From the NCBI GenBank assembly GCA_030068075.1, contig CM057839.1:20501167-20565166 (forward strand): a stretch of DNA of 64,000 nucleotides, read 5' to 3'. Of this stretch, positions 34,370 through 47,840 are shown piece by piece. This DNA comes from Paguma larvata. Lineage: Eukaryota > Chordata > Mammalia > Carnivora > Viverridae. Position 1 is the first letter of the stretch, and the number at the start of each line of letters is the position of its first letter. Position numbers and translations under genes: made by a program. The notes under the pieces are model-generated. The model saw only the letters and a list, made by a program, of their open reading frames with translations, did not search any database and was not told where the DNA came from.

Positions 34370-35178
34370 CTTTTTCTCTCAGTTCTCACATTCAAACAAA
34401 TTCCATTGTTTCTTCATTGGAAACGGATGAAGATTCTAACAATCTCTTGCTGTTTCGACTGCTAGTCTCATGGTCCAACCTCTGCCCTTTCTTGCCTGTA
34501 ATAGGCCCCAGTAATACACTTTGTCTCCATTCCCACCTTAGTCAAAAATTGCCTTTTTCAAAATATGTCAAACTATACTACCCCTGTGTCTCAATCCTCT
34601 TTTCACCTCCCCTTTTGTTTTACAATACCTCCCCATGCCTTTATAATAGCTGTAAAACCTTACACGATTTGTCACTAACATCTTTGAGTGCTGTTTGCTA
34701 TTCTCCTTTATGCTTCCACGGATCCTGTTATATTAATCTTCGTGAATACAATAAGCTTACTCTCATTGTAGGATTCTGATCGAACTGTCCCTAGATACAT
34801 GCTTCGGTAAATCCCTCAACTACTTCAAGTATATGTTCAAATTTCATCTTTTCAAAGAAGACTGATCATACAATTTAACAGGGCAACTCATGCCACCGAC
34901 CTCCTCCATAATTAAAACTCTGATCATCTTCGCCTGGTCTACTATTGCCTTGTTTTTCTGTAAAATGAATTACTTTCTCACATTCTATGTAATTGATTTA
35001 TTTTCTGAATTTAAATTTCCCACTTACCTTCTCCTGCTTGCCATGCTCTGCACACATGAATTGCTATTTTAGTTTTTTTTTTATTTTTTCACTGATGTAC
35101 CTCAGGTCCTAAATGAGTACCTGGCACGTGGTGAGTATGTGATAAATATTTATTAAATGAGTGAATGAACGCTCTCTG
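34370..35178 (+). mobile_element. L2 (LINE-2) 3' part
   Basis: CTCAACTACTTCAAGTATAT then TTCAAATTTCATCTTTTCAAAG, a long CT-rich middle, and the diagnostic end GAGTACCTGGCACGTGGTGAG followed by ATAAATATTTATTAAATGAG. This is the L2 3' region in forward orientation. A 170-codon frame across 34267-34779 is the longest in the window but lies mostly within this repeat and shows no domain. Confidence 0.7.
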
Positions 35179-35385
35179 TTTTAAATTTTTTTATAATGAC
35201 TTCACACCTAAATATTAATTATCTATTATGTGTACAGTGAATTTTAGTTTTTAATATCTGTATCTTTATTGTCTCATTTTACTCAAACAGGCTATGCTTT
35301 TTTCTAACCTGGCTAACTTATTCTTTCCCAAATTCACACAATTTTAACTAATGCAGATGTTAACTTTCTTATAATTGTAATAAGA

Positions 35386-35431
<46 letters not shown>

Positions 35432-38400
35432 TATATACATACATATGTGTATATATAATCAACCAGAAGTTAACTTATACTAAAATTCCCACACTTAACT
35501 GTGAGAGTTTTTCAGAATTCTTCTGGATCAGCAAGGAAGAAAGGGCAGACTGAGGACACACAGAATCCAGCTGCCAAAAAAAGAAGCTTTTTCCTTCTTA
35601 TTTGATCAAATTAAAATAACATGTGTGTGTAAGCATGTTTTTGAAAGAATAACATAGTATGAATTTCGAATGTGGTTATTAGTATTTTATCCAAATAATT
35701 AGCCTCTGATGATCATTTATTTGAGTGGAGCTGAAACACTGGTGAGCTATTTGTACACTAGTAGTATTCCTAGAATCTGCCAGTGAGCAGCAAACACTTG
35801 CATCTTTACATCCACCATGTAGCCTGGACTATTTTAGTTATACTACAATTGTTCTCTAAAACAATATATGAATAGTTGCCTTCATACACACTAAGCTCCC
35901 TGCAAGATAAGGAAACAAATTAGTGAGGTCTAATATGGAAAGTAGGCAGAAATACAGAATAATCCTCAGAGTGGGTCCTGCATGGCATACAGCTCGTCTT
36001 TGTTGACACTAAGGATGAGTTGTTATATCCCAGCACTGGCCACTGTAAATCCAACCTAAATGAACATTATACTTTAGACTGATTGAGTAGGGTTAAGTAA
36101 GCGCAGGTACATTATATTAACTTATCCTTTGTGCTTTTTATTGTTTAGAATTGACATCCTGGTGCAGTGGAAGGGCTGTCAGGTAAAGGGGTTAAGCAAT
36201 TTTATGGGATTAGGTACATGATTTGAAAAACAAAACACACACAAAAAAGATATCCTTAATTAATCTAATCTCACTAACTCCCATTTCTTTCCCAATAAAA
36301 CTACTCTCAATTTTTCATCAACTTCTTAAAATGCAAATGTATTTGCCACCATTACCCAGTAGACTTCAGCATTTTATACATTTTTTTATGACTGTAGGGA
36401 TAGTTTAGGATTTTAGCTTTACTTAGCTCTGAACATAACTCTTCTCTGTCCTCTAGAGACAACATAGCTTATAAGTGGACAATTTATCTCCTCCTCTTAA
36501 GATGGCTTATGCTTCTCCAGTTTTCTCCCATTTATTTATCTTATATTTCCAGTGTAGTCTGGTTTCTGTGTTCCTTCGTTCTTCATTTTACCACAGCACC
36601 TAACATGTAATCACTCGGTGTATAATGGAAACTATTTTTCTATCTGCCACTTAGTGTGGGTACTTGAAATCACAGACTCTACTTTCATTTCTGTGAACAG
36701 CAGAATGCCAGGTGCCACAGTCATCCCTCACATACACACACAGACATGCAGAAAACAAAACAAAACAAAACAAAAGATTGACTACATGAATCTAGGATGG
36801 CATTTTTGAAAATTTTTAAGTATTTAAAAAATTTTGCATAATCCAGATTTACTGTTATCAATAACATACTCCAGTGTTTATTTTTTAAATGCAAATTGAG
36901 ATTATCGTGGAAGGAAAGTACTTCATCAAGTTCAAAACTTACTCATGTGATACTTGTTCAAAATAGTATGCTTCATCAAACCAAATACTATGCTGAATTC
37001 ACTTCTTTAATTTTTTACTGGATGATAAATTAAAATTAATTGAGATAGCAATTCTCTTACAAAAAGAAATAACTTTAAATAAAGTAGTGAAAAATTAAAA
37101 TAGACTTCATTTAATTACCTCAATTATAACTTACAATTATAATTTAATTATGGTTTAATGATGGCAGTATAGTAGTCTCCATTTAAAGTAAATGAAAAAA
37201 ATACTGATTTTTTTAATGTAAAAACTGATTGAGATTCATCAGCATTACACTGTATAATAATAAATTTCTTAAATTATCTCAGCTTTGAAGCTTAGGATTA
37301 GTCTGTAATGCAAAAGCACTTAATCATTTACATATATATGCACATATACATGTAAATATATATACTTAGATGTAGATATAAAATACAAATTATATATATG
37401 TACATACAAACACATATTGTCTCATAATTATAATATCTATTATTTTTAAATAACATGATTATTATAATTTGTTATTTTAAAAAATGAGTACTTTATTCAG
37501 CATATTTCTTTGGTTGACAAACTTTACAGACTGACTTTCAATATCTATTCAATAATTTAGTGTAGGTTGATGAAAAATTTAGGAAAGGCTTTTAGAATAT
37601 TAATAGTGACTTAGGTATATAACTTAATCATGATTAACACAACAATATATCAATGAAAACCACAGCTGTATTAAATTTTAGTTAGAGGGCCCACTAAATG
37701 CAAAGTGTGTATTTTCTCCCACCATTGTTTAGAACCATTCAGAATACCCAAAGGGATAATCAGCCCTTTAATTAAATTTGAAAGTTCCCCTGATGTGCTG
37801 AAACAGTGCTTCAAAGTCAAGTTTTTCATATGAAAATATTGATGCTTTACCACAATTTTCTGCCATTTTCTTCCATGATCAGAATCTAAATACTGAGCTG
37901 AATAATTATTGACATCAAAAACCGAGTATGGTTTTTCTTACTTTTAAGAAAAACATACAGATGCTTTCAGACATATCTTGAGATAATGACCAAATTCCTG
38001 TTAAAAATGGATCTTAAAGATGGAAATTTTGTGTATTTTTTATTTTATTCAAGTGTTATGACTCTTTAAAATAGTAAATACATTTGCCCAGGTGACATTC
38101 AAAGAAATTTATATGATTGCTTTGCTTCACTGAGTACTAGTTTTCTCCAATTGAGAAAGGTTTAGAAGGGATGCTTTAACGTTGTCGAATTGGTAATCAT
38201 GAACTCAATGAAAGGATAAATCATCGAAGGTTCAAGAAAAAAAATCTGTGCAGTATGAAAGACTCTACTTTGCAAATCTATAACAGAATGCAAATATCTT
38301 TTTATATATGTTGGTTTCCCATAACTAGTGGTAAGTAAAGCAGTTTGATTTTGTGTTATGTTTACCAGCTCCTAAAATAAGATAGAGTTATTAGATATCA

Positions 38401-38479
38401 AGGTTAAAATAAAGACTTGTTTCCTCTAAACCTGCTGTCTGGTACATTAGAAGACAGTAATTTCTAAATAAGGTAGGAA
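35179..38479. other. Unique AT-rich sequence
   Basis: About 3.3 kb without recognised gene or dispersed repeat. Contains a (TA)n(CA)n microsatellite (35388-35450), an (AAAAC)n stretch near 36752-36774 and a TA-rich run near 37331-37410. Confidence 0.5.
35388..35450 (+). repeat. (TA)n(CA)n compound microsatellite
   Basis: A TA run passes into a CA run and then TATACATACATATG. Confidence 0.95.
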
Positions 38480-38940
38480 AGAGGCTGAGAAGTATTGGAG
38501 TGTCACTAGGATCCTATTTGGAGTGCAGGAACTGATCACTGAGAAGCTGACACTCTTCCCTATATGAAGAGGTTAACCATGAAGAAATTGAAGGGAAGAG
38601 CGTTCCCAACAAAGGAAGAAAAAGTGTGGATGTCCTGAGTACGGAGTTTGGTAGACACTTTTAAAGGAAAATCACAAGGAACAAAATGAAGCCTGAACAA
38701 AACAGTAGGTGGATTCAAGGAGGTTGGGAAGTCAAACTGTGAAAATGTTCTAGACCTTTCTAAGAAAAAATGAAATAGGTGGTGACAGCAGAATTTGATA
38801 CAAAAAAATAATATAATCTGGATTAAAGCCTTAATACAAGAACATTCAGGATGCTGTGTTGAAAGGAGACTAAACGAGACAATGGTAGAGGCAGGGAGAT
38901 CAAGAATAACAATCTATATTTACTTGTTTTCCTTAGATTT
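38480..38940 (-). mobile_element. L2 remnant, reverse strand
   Basis: GGGAAGAGCGTTCCCAACAA, TACGGAGTTTGGTAGACACT, AAAAAATGAAATAGGTGGTGAC and GGTAGAGGCAGGGAGATCAAG follow the layout of the L2 body read backwards. Diverged. Confidence 0.5.
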
Positions 38941-38977
38941 GGATGGTACACTGGAAAGTAAGATGACAGTTGATATT

Positions 38978-39165
38978 TAATTTTTAACTTTATTATTATT
39001 ATTTTTGAGAGAAAGAGTATGCAAGGAGCAAGGAAGAGGGACAGAGAGAAAAGCTTAAGCAGGCTTCATGCTCAGTGCAGAGACTGACATGGGGCTGGAT
39101 CCCACAACCCTGGAGCCATGATTTGAAAAAAATTCAAGAGTTGGACGGCAAACAACTGAGATTTT
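38978..39165 (-). mobile_element. CAN-SINE (older, diverged)
   Basis: TTTTTAACTTTATTATTATT start, GACAGAGAGAAAAGC, GGGGCTGGATCCCACAACCC. The tRNA-derived end is heavily eroded. Confidence 0.75.
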
Positions 39166-40964
39166 ATGCAACGTGTTTCTTGTTTTATAGTTCTAAAATC
39201 TAAGTTCACACAAACTATTAAAAGTTGGTAAAGACCTACAGAAATGATTCAAAACTGCATGAAATTTCAAATAGCCAGAACATTAGAAAACTAGTGAGAA
39301 AGCATGTGAGCCATCAATTACACTTAGTAATGTCTTAATGTCTCTATAAATGAATATACATAAATAAGTGAATAATAAGGATAAAATTACAAATTTGTGC
39401 ATCAAAATTTGATACCAATATAAGTTGAGGGCTCAAACCCTTTTCATTTGATAGAGTTCTAAAAGCTCACTGTTTAATGTCAATGTGCATTGGAACTGTA
39501 GAATTGAAAAGGTTTTACCTCAAGGATTAGGGTCCATGTATAATAATTATCTTAACTTTGAACAAATTCGATGAATACCAATATTTAACTAACTGGATAG
39601 GGACAAATACAGGTTAATTGAATGGTTATCCAATATTAGAAGAAAACTGAGCCCTACAATCAACCTATTCTGGTGAAATAATTGATAAATGGATCTTCAG
39701 CATAAAATCAAACAATGTCATGACATGACAGATGCTAACTGAGCACATAATGAAGCCACAAGGACATATTAAGCCTTCTGTCAATAATAGCATAGATGTC
39801 AACTCTCAGTGGATTACAAAACCATAATCTATATCTGTGGGAGGATGTGGATGGTGTGTGTGAGTGATAATTAAATTTTAGAAAAAATAAGTATTTCCAA
39901 TAATTTTTGGACTAATAAATAAATATTTTAGTCAATGCTTAAAATCTCATCTCTGACTTGTATATGTGAAGAAGAAAGCAAGACTCAAATATGCTAAATA
40001 ACTTACCAAATTATTACTAACAAATAAAGTTTAGCATCTCTGTAAATATTGACTGAAATGTAATCGGTATTATGTGCTTTCTAGTTCACTAGGATATACC
40101 CTGGATAAGAGTGATTGGGGTAAGTTTAATTAAATTTTTGTTTGAGATAAGCTGAATAAAAAGCATCTTGACAAATAACTAAGAATAAGTAATACATTTT
40201 TCTTCAGTTAATAAGAATAAAGACATGACTCTAAAGTTGATATTCATTTGGAGGAAAAAAAAATACATCTGATTTGGATTAAGTCTACCATTGCCAACTG
40301 GGATATTCAAGTATTTAATATGCACATTCAGAAATTATTTAAACTGTTTTTAATAATTTACATATGAAGTAATGTCAAATAGTATCCTATTTTTTCAAAA
40401 TTGACTCTATTCAAAACTGCATCTTAATTTTTTAAGACAGCAAAGAGTTCCTGCCAGAGTATTATTTTGATCATCTCATTTCTAATAGTACTATCTTTCT
40501 TTGGAAATCTCATAATTTTCTATGTTCCTTTATAAGCTAAAGAAATCAATATATCTGATGAAGCATCTATTCATTTAGTATAAGTAAAATTACAGTTCAT
40601 CACACAAACAAGGCAACAACAACAACAACAAAGATTACTTGCATTGGTTAGAAAAAACAAAACTCTCCAATTATAAACAGGCTTCTCCAAGCAAGGATAA
40701 TATCAAACTTTCAGAACAAAGTACAACCAGGAAAAAGATCAGAACAACTCTTTTTCATTGTTGTTCATTACCACCTCATTATGCTGACTTTGGCCAAAGT
40801 CCCATGGACCTAGTTTACTGAAGGGATAATGACAGCTCATCCTTTCCCATTTTTTTTTGCACAGTCAATTCAGTATTGGTCAAACATGTATCTCTCTTTT
40901 GGTAAGTCACATTACAAAGCATTCTTTTTTTTTTCTTTATATTTGAATGCACAAGCATGTAATT
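39166..40964. other. Unique AT-rich sequence
   Basis: No gene or repeat recognised except a small (CAA)n run (40613-40630). Confidence 0.5.
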
Positions 40965-41165
40965 TACTGAGATTTGCTAACTATATGACTTCAGCATGTT
41001 CCATATTGTCCTTAATAAAAGCCTGATAATAGTTCCTACTTTAAAAAGTTGCTAAGAATTTTAAATTAGTTAAAGCATGCAAAATATGTGTCTGGCACAT
41101 TGTACTGCTTGATAAATCTCATTTATTTGCATTATTATTTATTGCATTATTATTGCTAATAATGA
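40965..41165 (+). mobile_element. MIR
   Basis: TTTGCTAACTATATGACTTC, GATAATAGTTCCTACTTTAA, TTAAATTAGTTAAAGCATGC and TGTGTCTGGCACATTGTACT match the order of a MIR core and 3' end in forward orientation. Confidence 0.65.
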
Positions 41166-42849
41166 TGGTTCTGGACAAATGGTTTAAATGATTTCTAGGT
41201 TAATCTACTAGATGTTAGAGTAGAGAAGGAGATGATTTAGAATTGGGTCCCCACCTTAAAGAAATTTCTATTCTGGGAGTAAACTTCCCCATACGAATGA
41301 CTTAAACACTGGGGAAAAAAATCAATTGAGTAATTTTGAGTTTTGTTGGTATATTTAGTGAAGTGCATCAATTTTCAATAAATGTATCCAAGGTGCTCTG
41401 AAAGTGCTAACTCAGTTTCCCTAAGACTATTCCATGTAGCAACCCTATTTAACTCTTTTAGTGTGTATACTGGGTTACATTCAAACACTAGCTTCATTTT
41501 TCAAGTTAGACACCCCATATATATTTTTTTATATCCCCATGTTTCTATTACTACTTTTTATATCTGTTTTTAGTGAATTTCCAATCATAAATACAGACAC
41601 AATGAAATCATTTAAGACACAGGAATAAAAGACAAATAATAAATTTTGGGTGACAGAAGTACATGAGTGAGGAAGGCAGGATATATTATAATAATACACA
41701 GTCAGTTAAATATAGGAACAGATGTGTAGGTCACCTCCATTGTGCAGAGATTGTCTGCAGATGCCTACTGAGGTCAGGTCAGGCCAAGAATATTCAGGCT
41801 TGCTGCTAAAATATTGACACCAGTTTCAAATTCAACCCACAAAATCTAGCACTATAATCTGTAGAAATTACATACAATGATAAAGTCTTGAAGGTGGTGG
41901 AAATCAGGCATTTAGTGAATAACAACAACAAAAACACGTATGCACACAGTAAATAGTGACTTCTGAAATTACTTGTTTTTTCAATCAAATTGTGTTTTAA
42001 TGTGTTTGTCAGGATAAAAATAAAAAGAACAAAAACAGAAAATGTTACCTCAGATATTGAAATGAATTAATCTAATGGATAGGCCAGTTTACTACTATCC
42101 ATCTGGATACAAAAATTATTCTGCCAGTGTCAACAATTGTGGTTGTGAAGTAGTTGTAGCTGTTCATTCTGATAGTCATCGACTAACATGTTCCATTGTC
42201 TCTACAAACCTCCCTTCATTATGAGAGAAAGACCATATCATCAGGACAGTATGACTAAGCTCATTGTTTGGCTTCTTATAGATACAGAGCATAAGTTTAT
42301 GTAAAAATTACACTCATATATAAACTAAAACACAGAATAGTTAGGGAGCACTCCTGTTTTACTCCATTTAGTTTGTTCTGTCCAATTGCTATGATTTCCA
42401 AACTTTCTTTGTTGTTATGGTATTCAATTTCTCTGCTTATTATTATAATTCTCATAATACAGTATTTTAAAAATCAAAGAAAAAGTATAAATCTTCTGAG
42501 TCCTCTCTTTTGCCTAACTTACTTCTCATTTCACTTTTCCTTTCCCTCCTTTCTCCCTTTACTTCTGTCTCTATAATCCCTCTTCTCCTCTCTTCCTCTT
42601 TGTGGAGCAAGTAATCATGTGTGGACTTTTTAGGCAATAGCAATAAATTTAAAAATTATCTTAGAAACAGGTAACATATTAGTAGTGGCTATAGAATCTG
42701 ATACATTGTTGCAAAGATACATCAAACAGATGTGTAAGAACTATCAGAAATGCAAGAACAGTGGCTGAGAAATCAGTTGAAGGCTTCTGGAATAGTCCAG
42801 ATCAGAAGCCATGGGATATGTTGTTAGCTGACAAATTTAATTTCTTTAG
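41166..42849. other. Unique sequence
   Basis: About 1.7 kb. No gene or dispersed repeat recognised. A C/T-rich stretch runs from about 42500 to 42600. Confidence 0.5.
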
Positions 42850-43055
42850 CTTTATTTATTTTTGAAAGAGAGAGAAAGAGAGCATGTGTGTGCAAGTGTG
42901 GGGAGGGGCAGAGAGAGAGATGGAGACAGAGAGAATCCCAAGCATGTTCAGCACTGTCAGTGCAGAGCTCAATGTGGGGCTTGAACCACAAACCGTGAGA
43001 TCATGATCTGAGCCGAAGTCAGGCACTTAACAAACTGAGCCACTCAAAAGCCCCC
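42850..43055 (-). mobile_element. CAN-SINE
   Basis: Reverse-strand copy: TTTATTTATTTTTGAAAGAGAG, body, AACTGAGCCACTCAAAAGCCCCC end. Confidence 0.93.
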
Positions 43056-43273
43056 ACTTTTTTTAAAGAAAAGTAATACTGTGAAGTTGCTATAAAATGC
43101 TCCCAGCTAAAAAAAAGACATCTGATGGTCACAACATCCTTACTTCTAACAAAGAAAACTGATTCCTTCTAAATTTCAACCAATGATAATATATGCCATT
43201 TGGAGCAGCACAAAATAAATGTCCACTTTCTTCTATTTATTTTACAATAAAACTTTTCCCATATTTTTAAATT
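43056..43273. other. Short unique spacer between two SINEs
   Basis: Nothing recognised. Confidence 0.5.
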
Positions 43274-43282
43274 TTTAAATCT

Positions 43283-43503
43283 CATTTTTTTAAAAAATTT
43301 TTTAATATATATTTGTTTTTGAGAGAGGGACAGAGCAGGAGCAGGGGAGGGGCAGAGACAGAGGGGGAGACACAGAATCTGAGACAGGCTCCAGGCTCTG
43401 AGCTGTCAGCACAGAGCTTGACGCAGGGCTTGAACTCTCAAACTGTGAGATTATGACCTGAGCCAAGGTCGGTGCTTAACCAACTGAACCACCCAGGCGC
43501 CCC
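43283..43503 (-). mobile_element. CAN-SINE
   Basis: Reverse-strand copy ending ACTGAACCACCCAGGCGCCCC. Target-site duplication TTTAAATCT at 43274-43282 and 43504-43512. Confidence 0.95.
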
Positions 43504-43746
43504 TTTAAATCTTACTTTTAAGTGATACCTTGATCACATTTAAGAGAGTGTAAAGCATGTGTGCCCTTTGAAAAATAATATCTCTCTACAAACTCCCTGT
43601 GTAAACTCTTCTATCAACACATACTTTTGCCTTTCCAAGTTTACCACTATCCTGCTGTTAGTGATAATTATACCCTCGTGGTGTTTGTTTGCTTTTTTGT
43701 TTTAGAGGTTGACCACCCATTATATCCATCCTTAATCAACTGGTTA

Positions 43747-45050
43747 ATGAAACTGGACCACTTTCTTACACCATACACAAAAATAAATCCAAAATGGAAG
43801 AAAGACCTAAACGTCAGACAGAAAACCATCAAAATCATACTGGAGAAAACAGGCAGTAACCTCTCTGGCCTTGGCCACAGCAACTTCTTACTAGATATGT
43901 CTCCAGAGGTAAGGGAAACAAAGCAAAAATTAACTACTGGAACTTCATCAAGATAAAAGTTCTGTGCAGAGATGGAAACAATAAACAAAACTAAAAGGCA
44001 ATCAAAGGAATAGGAGAAGATATTTACAAATGACATCTCGAAATTGGCTGGTATCCAAAATCTATAAAGAACTTATCAAACTCAACACAAAAAACAAATA
44101 ATCCAGTGAAGAAACAGGCAGAAGACATGAACAGACACTTTTCAAAGAAGATATCCAGATGACTAATAAACACATGAAAAAATGTTCAACATCATTCATC
44201 GTCAGATAAATACAAATCAAAACTACAATGAGATAACACCTCACACCTGTCAAAATCGCTAAAGTTGACAACTCAGAAAACAACAGATGTTGATGAGGAT
44301 GTAGTTAAAGGGGAACACTTTTGCACTGCTGGTGGGAATGCAAACTGGTGCAGCCACTCTGGAAAACAGTATGGAGTTTCCTTAAAAAATAAAAATAGAA
44401 CTACCCTACAACCCAGCAATTGTACTAGGTGTTTGTCCAAAGGATACAAAAATGCTGATTCGGAGAGGCACAATATTTAAGGTAGTGCTATCAACAATAG
44501 CCAAAGTATGGAAAAAGCCCAAATATCCATTGGCTGATGAATGGATAAAGAAGATGTGGTGTGTGTATATATATATATATATACACATATATACACCCAC
44601 CACACCCGCACACACACACACACACCCCGCACACAATGGAATATTATTTGGTGATCAAAAAGAACGAAATCTTGCCATTTGCAACAATGTACCTGGACTA
44701 GAGTATATTTTGCTAAGTAAAATAAATCAGAAAAAAACAAATATATGATTTCACTCATATGTGGAATTTAAGAAACAAAACAGATGAACATAGGGGAAGG
44801 GAAGGAATAATCAGAGAAAAACAGAGGGAGGCAAACCATGAGACTCTTAAATACAGAGAACGAACTGAGGTTTGCTAGAGGGGAGGTGGATAGAGGCATG
44901 GAATAACTGGGTGACAGGCATTAAGGAGGGCACTTGTCAGGATGAGCACTGGCTGTCATATGTAAGTGATGAATCACTAGGTCTTACTTCTGAAACCAAT
45001 ATTACACAATGTTTTAGCTAACTCGAATTTAAATAAATTTAAAAAGTATA
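43747..45050 (+). mobile_element. 5'-truncated L1, young carnivore type
   Basis: Begins inside ORF2 at ATGAAACTGGACCACTTTCT and runs to the 3' UTR end AATTTAAATAAATTTAAAAAG. The terminal ORF2 frame is partly readable (43747-43956; AAGATGTGGTGTGTGTATAT near 44551) but has frameshifts. It lacks the mosaic tract found in the L1 at position 1. A compound microsatellite (44558-44632) sits before the terminal ORF2 segment. No clear target-site duplication. Confidence 0.9.
44558..44632 (+). repeat. (TA)n / (CA)n compound microsatellite in L1
   Basis: GTGTGTATATATAT run, then ACACCCACCACACCCGC and a CA run. Confidence 0.94.
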
Positions 45051-45169
45051 TATATGTGTGTATTTATGTACATATATTCACTTCAGCTAATTTTTTAAAT
45101 TTACATACATAGACTCATACTGTGCCTTACATCTTTAGCTCAAGATTTTATTTCTAAGAATCAGGTATC

Positions 45170-45725
45170 TGATTGCATATGGTTGCAGTTAACTAATTTC
45201 CATTACTTTGTAGTAATCCATTTCCTGTTGCTACTACAATTCAGTTGTGCATTTATCATTTAGTCTCTTATAATAATGCTGCTCTAAACATTCGTGGATA
45301 TATTCTCTTGTATAATTTAATTCACAGAGTAGAATTTCTGGAGCTTAGGGTATTAGTATCTTGAAATTTACTATACAATGGTAAGTGCTAACCACAATGA
45401 TTATACCCTTTACAGTTTTATCACAATATATAAACAGTCCCATTGTATTGTTTATGTCCTATAATTTAGTCGTTAGATTCTACACACACACACACACACG
45501 CATACACACATGCATACGCACACACACATATATTTCCAAATCTGCAGGGAATGAAATCATAATTTAGTTTGACTCCAACTTGAATTTCAGTCATTATTTA
45601 ATAATAATTGCAAATTTTGATAAATGTTGGGAAAAATCCTCTTCAAAAAAACTCTGACAATTCACATTCAACCAGAGTGCTTATGAGAGTATCCATTTGT
45701 CTCAGCCTTAAAATAACACATGCAT
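45170..45725 (-). mobile_element. Ancient L1 3' ORF2 remnant, reverse strand
   Basis: TAATAATGCTGCTCTAAACA, TTCGTGGATATATTCTCTTG and TTATGAGAGTATCCATTTGT correspond to the reverse strand of old L1 ORF2 C-terminal/3' sequence. A CA microsatellite interrupts it. Confidence 0.6.
45481..45531 (+). repeat. (CA)n microsatellite, interrupted
   Basis: CA runs separated by CGCATA and TGCATACG steps. Confidence 0.94.
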
Positions 45726-45794
45726 TGACTATATATTTTGGCAAAATGATAGAATAAAAATTAGATCTTAATCTTGATGTAATATTCATTAACA

Positions 45795-46322
45795 TGATAA
45801 AGAGTACTATGAACAATTATACACCAACAAACTGGACAACCCTAGGAACATACAACTTACCATGACTGAACTATAAGAAATAGAAAATTTGAACAAACTG
45901 ATTACTAGTAAGACTGCATCAGTGATCAAAAACTTCCCAATAAACAAAAGTTCAGGAACAGATAGCTTCACTGGTGAATTATACCCAACATTCGAAAAAG
46001 AATTAAAATCGGTCTATCTTAAACTTTTCCAAAAAAAAATAGAGGAAGAGGAAACCCTTCCAAACTTATTTTATGAAGCCAACATTACCCCAATACCAAA
46101 ACCAGTCAAGGACACCACAAGAAAAGAAAATTATAGGCCAATATCCCTGATGAAAAATCCTCAACAAAATAATAGCAAACTGAATTCAACAATATATTAA
46201 AAGGATCATACACCTTGATCAAGTGGGATGAATTTCAAGAATGCAAGGCTGGTTCAAAATCTGCAAATCAGTGAATGTGATATACCGCATTAATAAAATG
46301 AAAGATGAAAATTATATGACTA
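45795..46322 (+). mobile_element. Old L1 ORF2 fragment (start of RT domain)
   Basis: A 103-codon frame at 45889-46197 reads like the L1 pre-RT/RT-1 region, with ENYRPISLM as the conserved segment. TCATACACCTTGATCAAGTG and AATGCAAGGCTGGTTCAAAA follow downstream. The RT catalytic motif lies beyond the break at 46322. Confidence 0.85.
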
Positions 46323-46324
46323 TT

Positions 46325-47270
46325 AGGACACAATTCTCCACGTATCTCTCACATTCCTTTATTTTTAGGCATTCACACTAATTTACTCAGATAGTAAAGA
46401 TTAAGACCTCTTTGTTCTTTCATCAGAGACCATTTGCTCCCTTTCCAGAGCAATAGAAAAAATGCTCCTCTCCAGGAGGGAACAATGGGAAGACTTGGCA
46501 GTAGGTCACTTTAAATTTGGAGGTTTCTTAAGCTCATGTTCCACAGCTGCCACACAAACCCACTTTGTGCACAGCATCCACACGGTCCAGTTCTGGATAA
46601 CTCTCCTTGATTTAGGGGAGGGAAGCAAGGGGGAACCAATACAAGCACGAAGCTCAACTGCTTGCTCCTTCTTGAGTAACAGAGCCCTTTTTATCTATGT
46701 CTTCTACAAGCCTCTATGAAACAAGATAGGCTACCTAGATAGCTTTCAAGCAGGATGAAATCTCAGACCCCTCTAAGTTCTTGATGGTGACAAATTCCTC
46801 TGAGGATAAATGAAAAACATGATACAGTTAGGCACAGACAAGTGTGAAAGGTGGGTGGGGGTGGGGAAAAGACAAGTAAGAAACAATGGAAGGCAAGAAA
46901 CTAAAGATACCCCAACAGATTGTAGGTTACCTCTATAGAGTTCTCCTCTACAGAAACATGGTCACTCTAGTCCTTGATCCTTCCACACCTATTTGATGTC
47001 TTTAAACACAATACATTAATGTTTTTATATCACTTTTCTATTTCTTACAGGGAGTATTGCTCTGCCATAAGCTTCTCCGTCCTACATTATTATCAGAAAT
47101 CATTGGGAATTATTTTAGTAAATTAGCAATAGGAAATTGTTAACCTTATGAAAAATATTCATTGAAACCCTACAATATACATCACCCTAAAAGTGTAAAA
47201 AAAGGGGAAGAAGATATTGAGGAGCTTCCTGGAAAGGAAGAGCAGAGAGAGGGGAGATTATCATATCAGG
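46325..47270. other. Unidentified moderate-GC block between two parts of an L1
   Basis: It separates old forward L1 pieces 45795-46322 and 47272-47840, which are in consistent order, so it may be an insertion or a replacement. About 46330-46990 is richer in GC than its surroundings, includes a G-rich tract near 46852-46866, and contains an 85-codon frame (46462-46716) with no recognisable domain. It could be an LTR or other mobile element. I cannot name it. Confidence 0.45.
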
Positions 47271-47271
47271 T

Positions 47272-47840
47272 ATAACATTTTATCAAGAAGCTATAATAAT
47301 TAAAACAGTATGGTACTTGTACAGCAATTAACATATTAACCAATGAACAGAAAGAGAGCTCTGAGAAGCCGAGACATGTATGGAAAATTGGAAGTTGCAG
47401 AGGTAAGTTCACAGATCAATTAAGGAAGAAGGTAACCCACATTAAATGAGTCATATTAAAAATATACAGTTAAATTCATAAATCAAAAATAACTCCAAAA
47501 TATACTTTACACAACTTTTCATCTTTAATGTGAAACAAAATATTTAAAAATTTTATTAAGAAATATTTGGACCTTGGGGTAATAAAATATTATTGTGTTA
47601 TTTTTTTAAGGCAAATTTTTAAAAATAGCAAATATAATTCGATAAAAATTCAGACCTAAATTTTGAGTATTGTTTTGTATTAGTAATACATAATTAGCAT
47701 CTACAAACGAATATAAAAGTCATAATCAACCCGATATAAAAACAGGTAAGGACATGCACATGATTTCAAAAAAGAAAACTTTTAGTGAAGAATTTCATGA
47801 AAAGATACAGAAGTTGATTACTAAGCTGGAAATCTTAAAG
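47272..47840 (+). mobile_element. Old L1 ORF2 fragment (after the RT core)
   Basis: AATTAAAACAGTATGGTACT, TTAACCAATGAACAGAAAGA and GGACCTTGGGGTAATAAAAT are eroded ORF2 landmarks in forward order. Confidence 0.65.

Noticed and set aside
34267..34779. 170-codon open frame, the longest in the window
   Set aside because: It lies mostly within an L2 3' remnant, is rich in Ser/Leu/Phe as expected from CT-rich DNA, has no domain and no promoter or splice context.
43668..44036. 122-codon reverse-strand frame
   Set aside because: Antisense to the L1 ORF2 remnant. Such antisense frames are common in L1s.
45889..46197. 103-codon frame with a reverse-transcriptase motif
   Set aside because: Recognised as an old L1 ORF2 piece. 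The catalytic region is absent, so it is annotated as a repeat.
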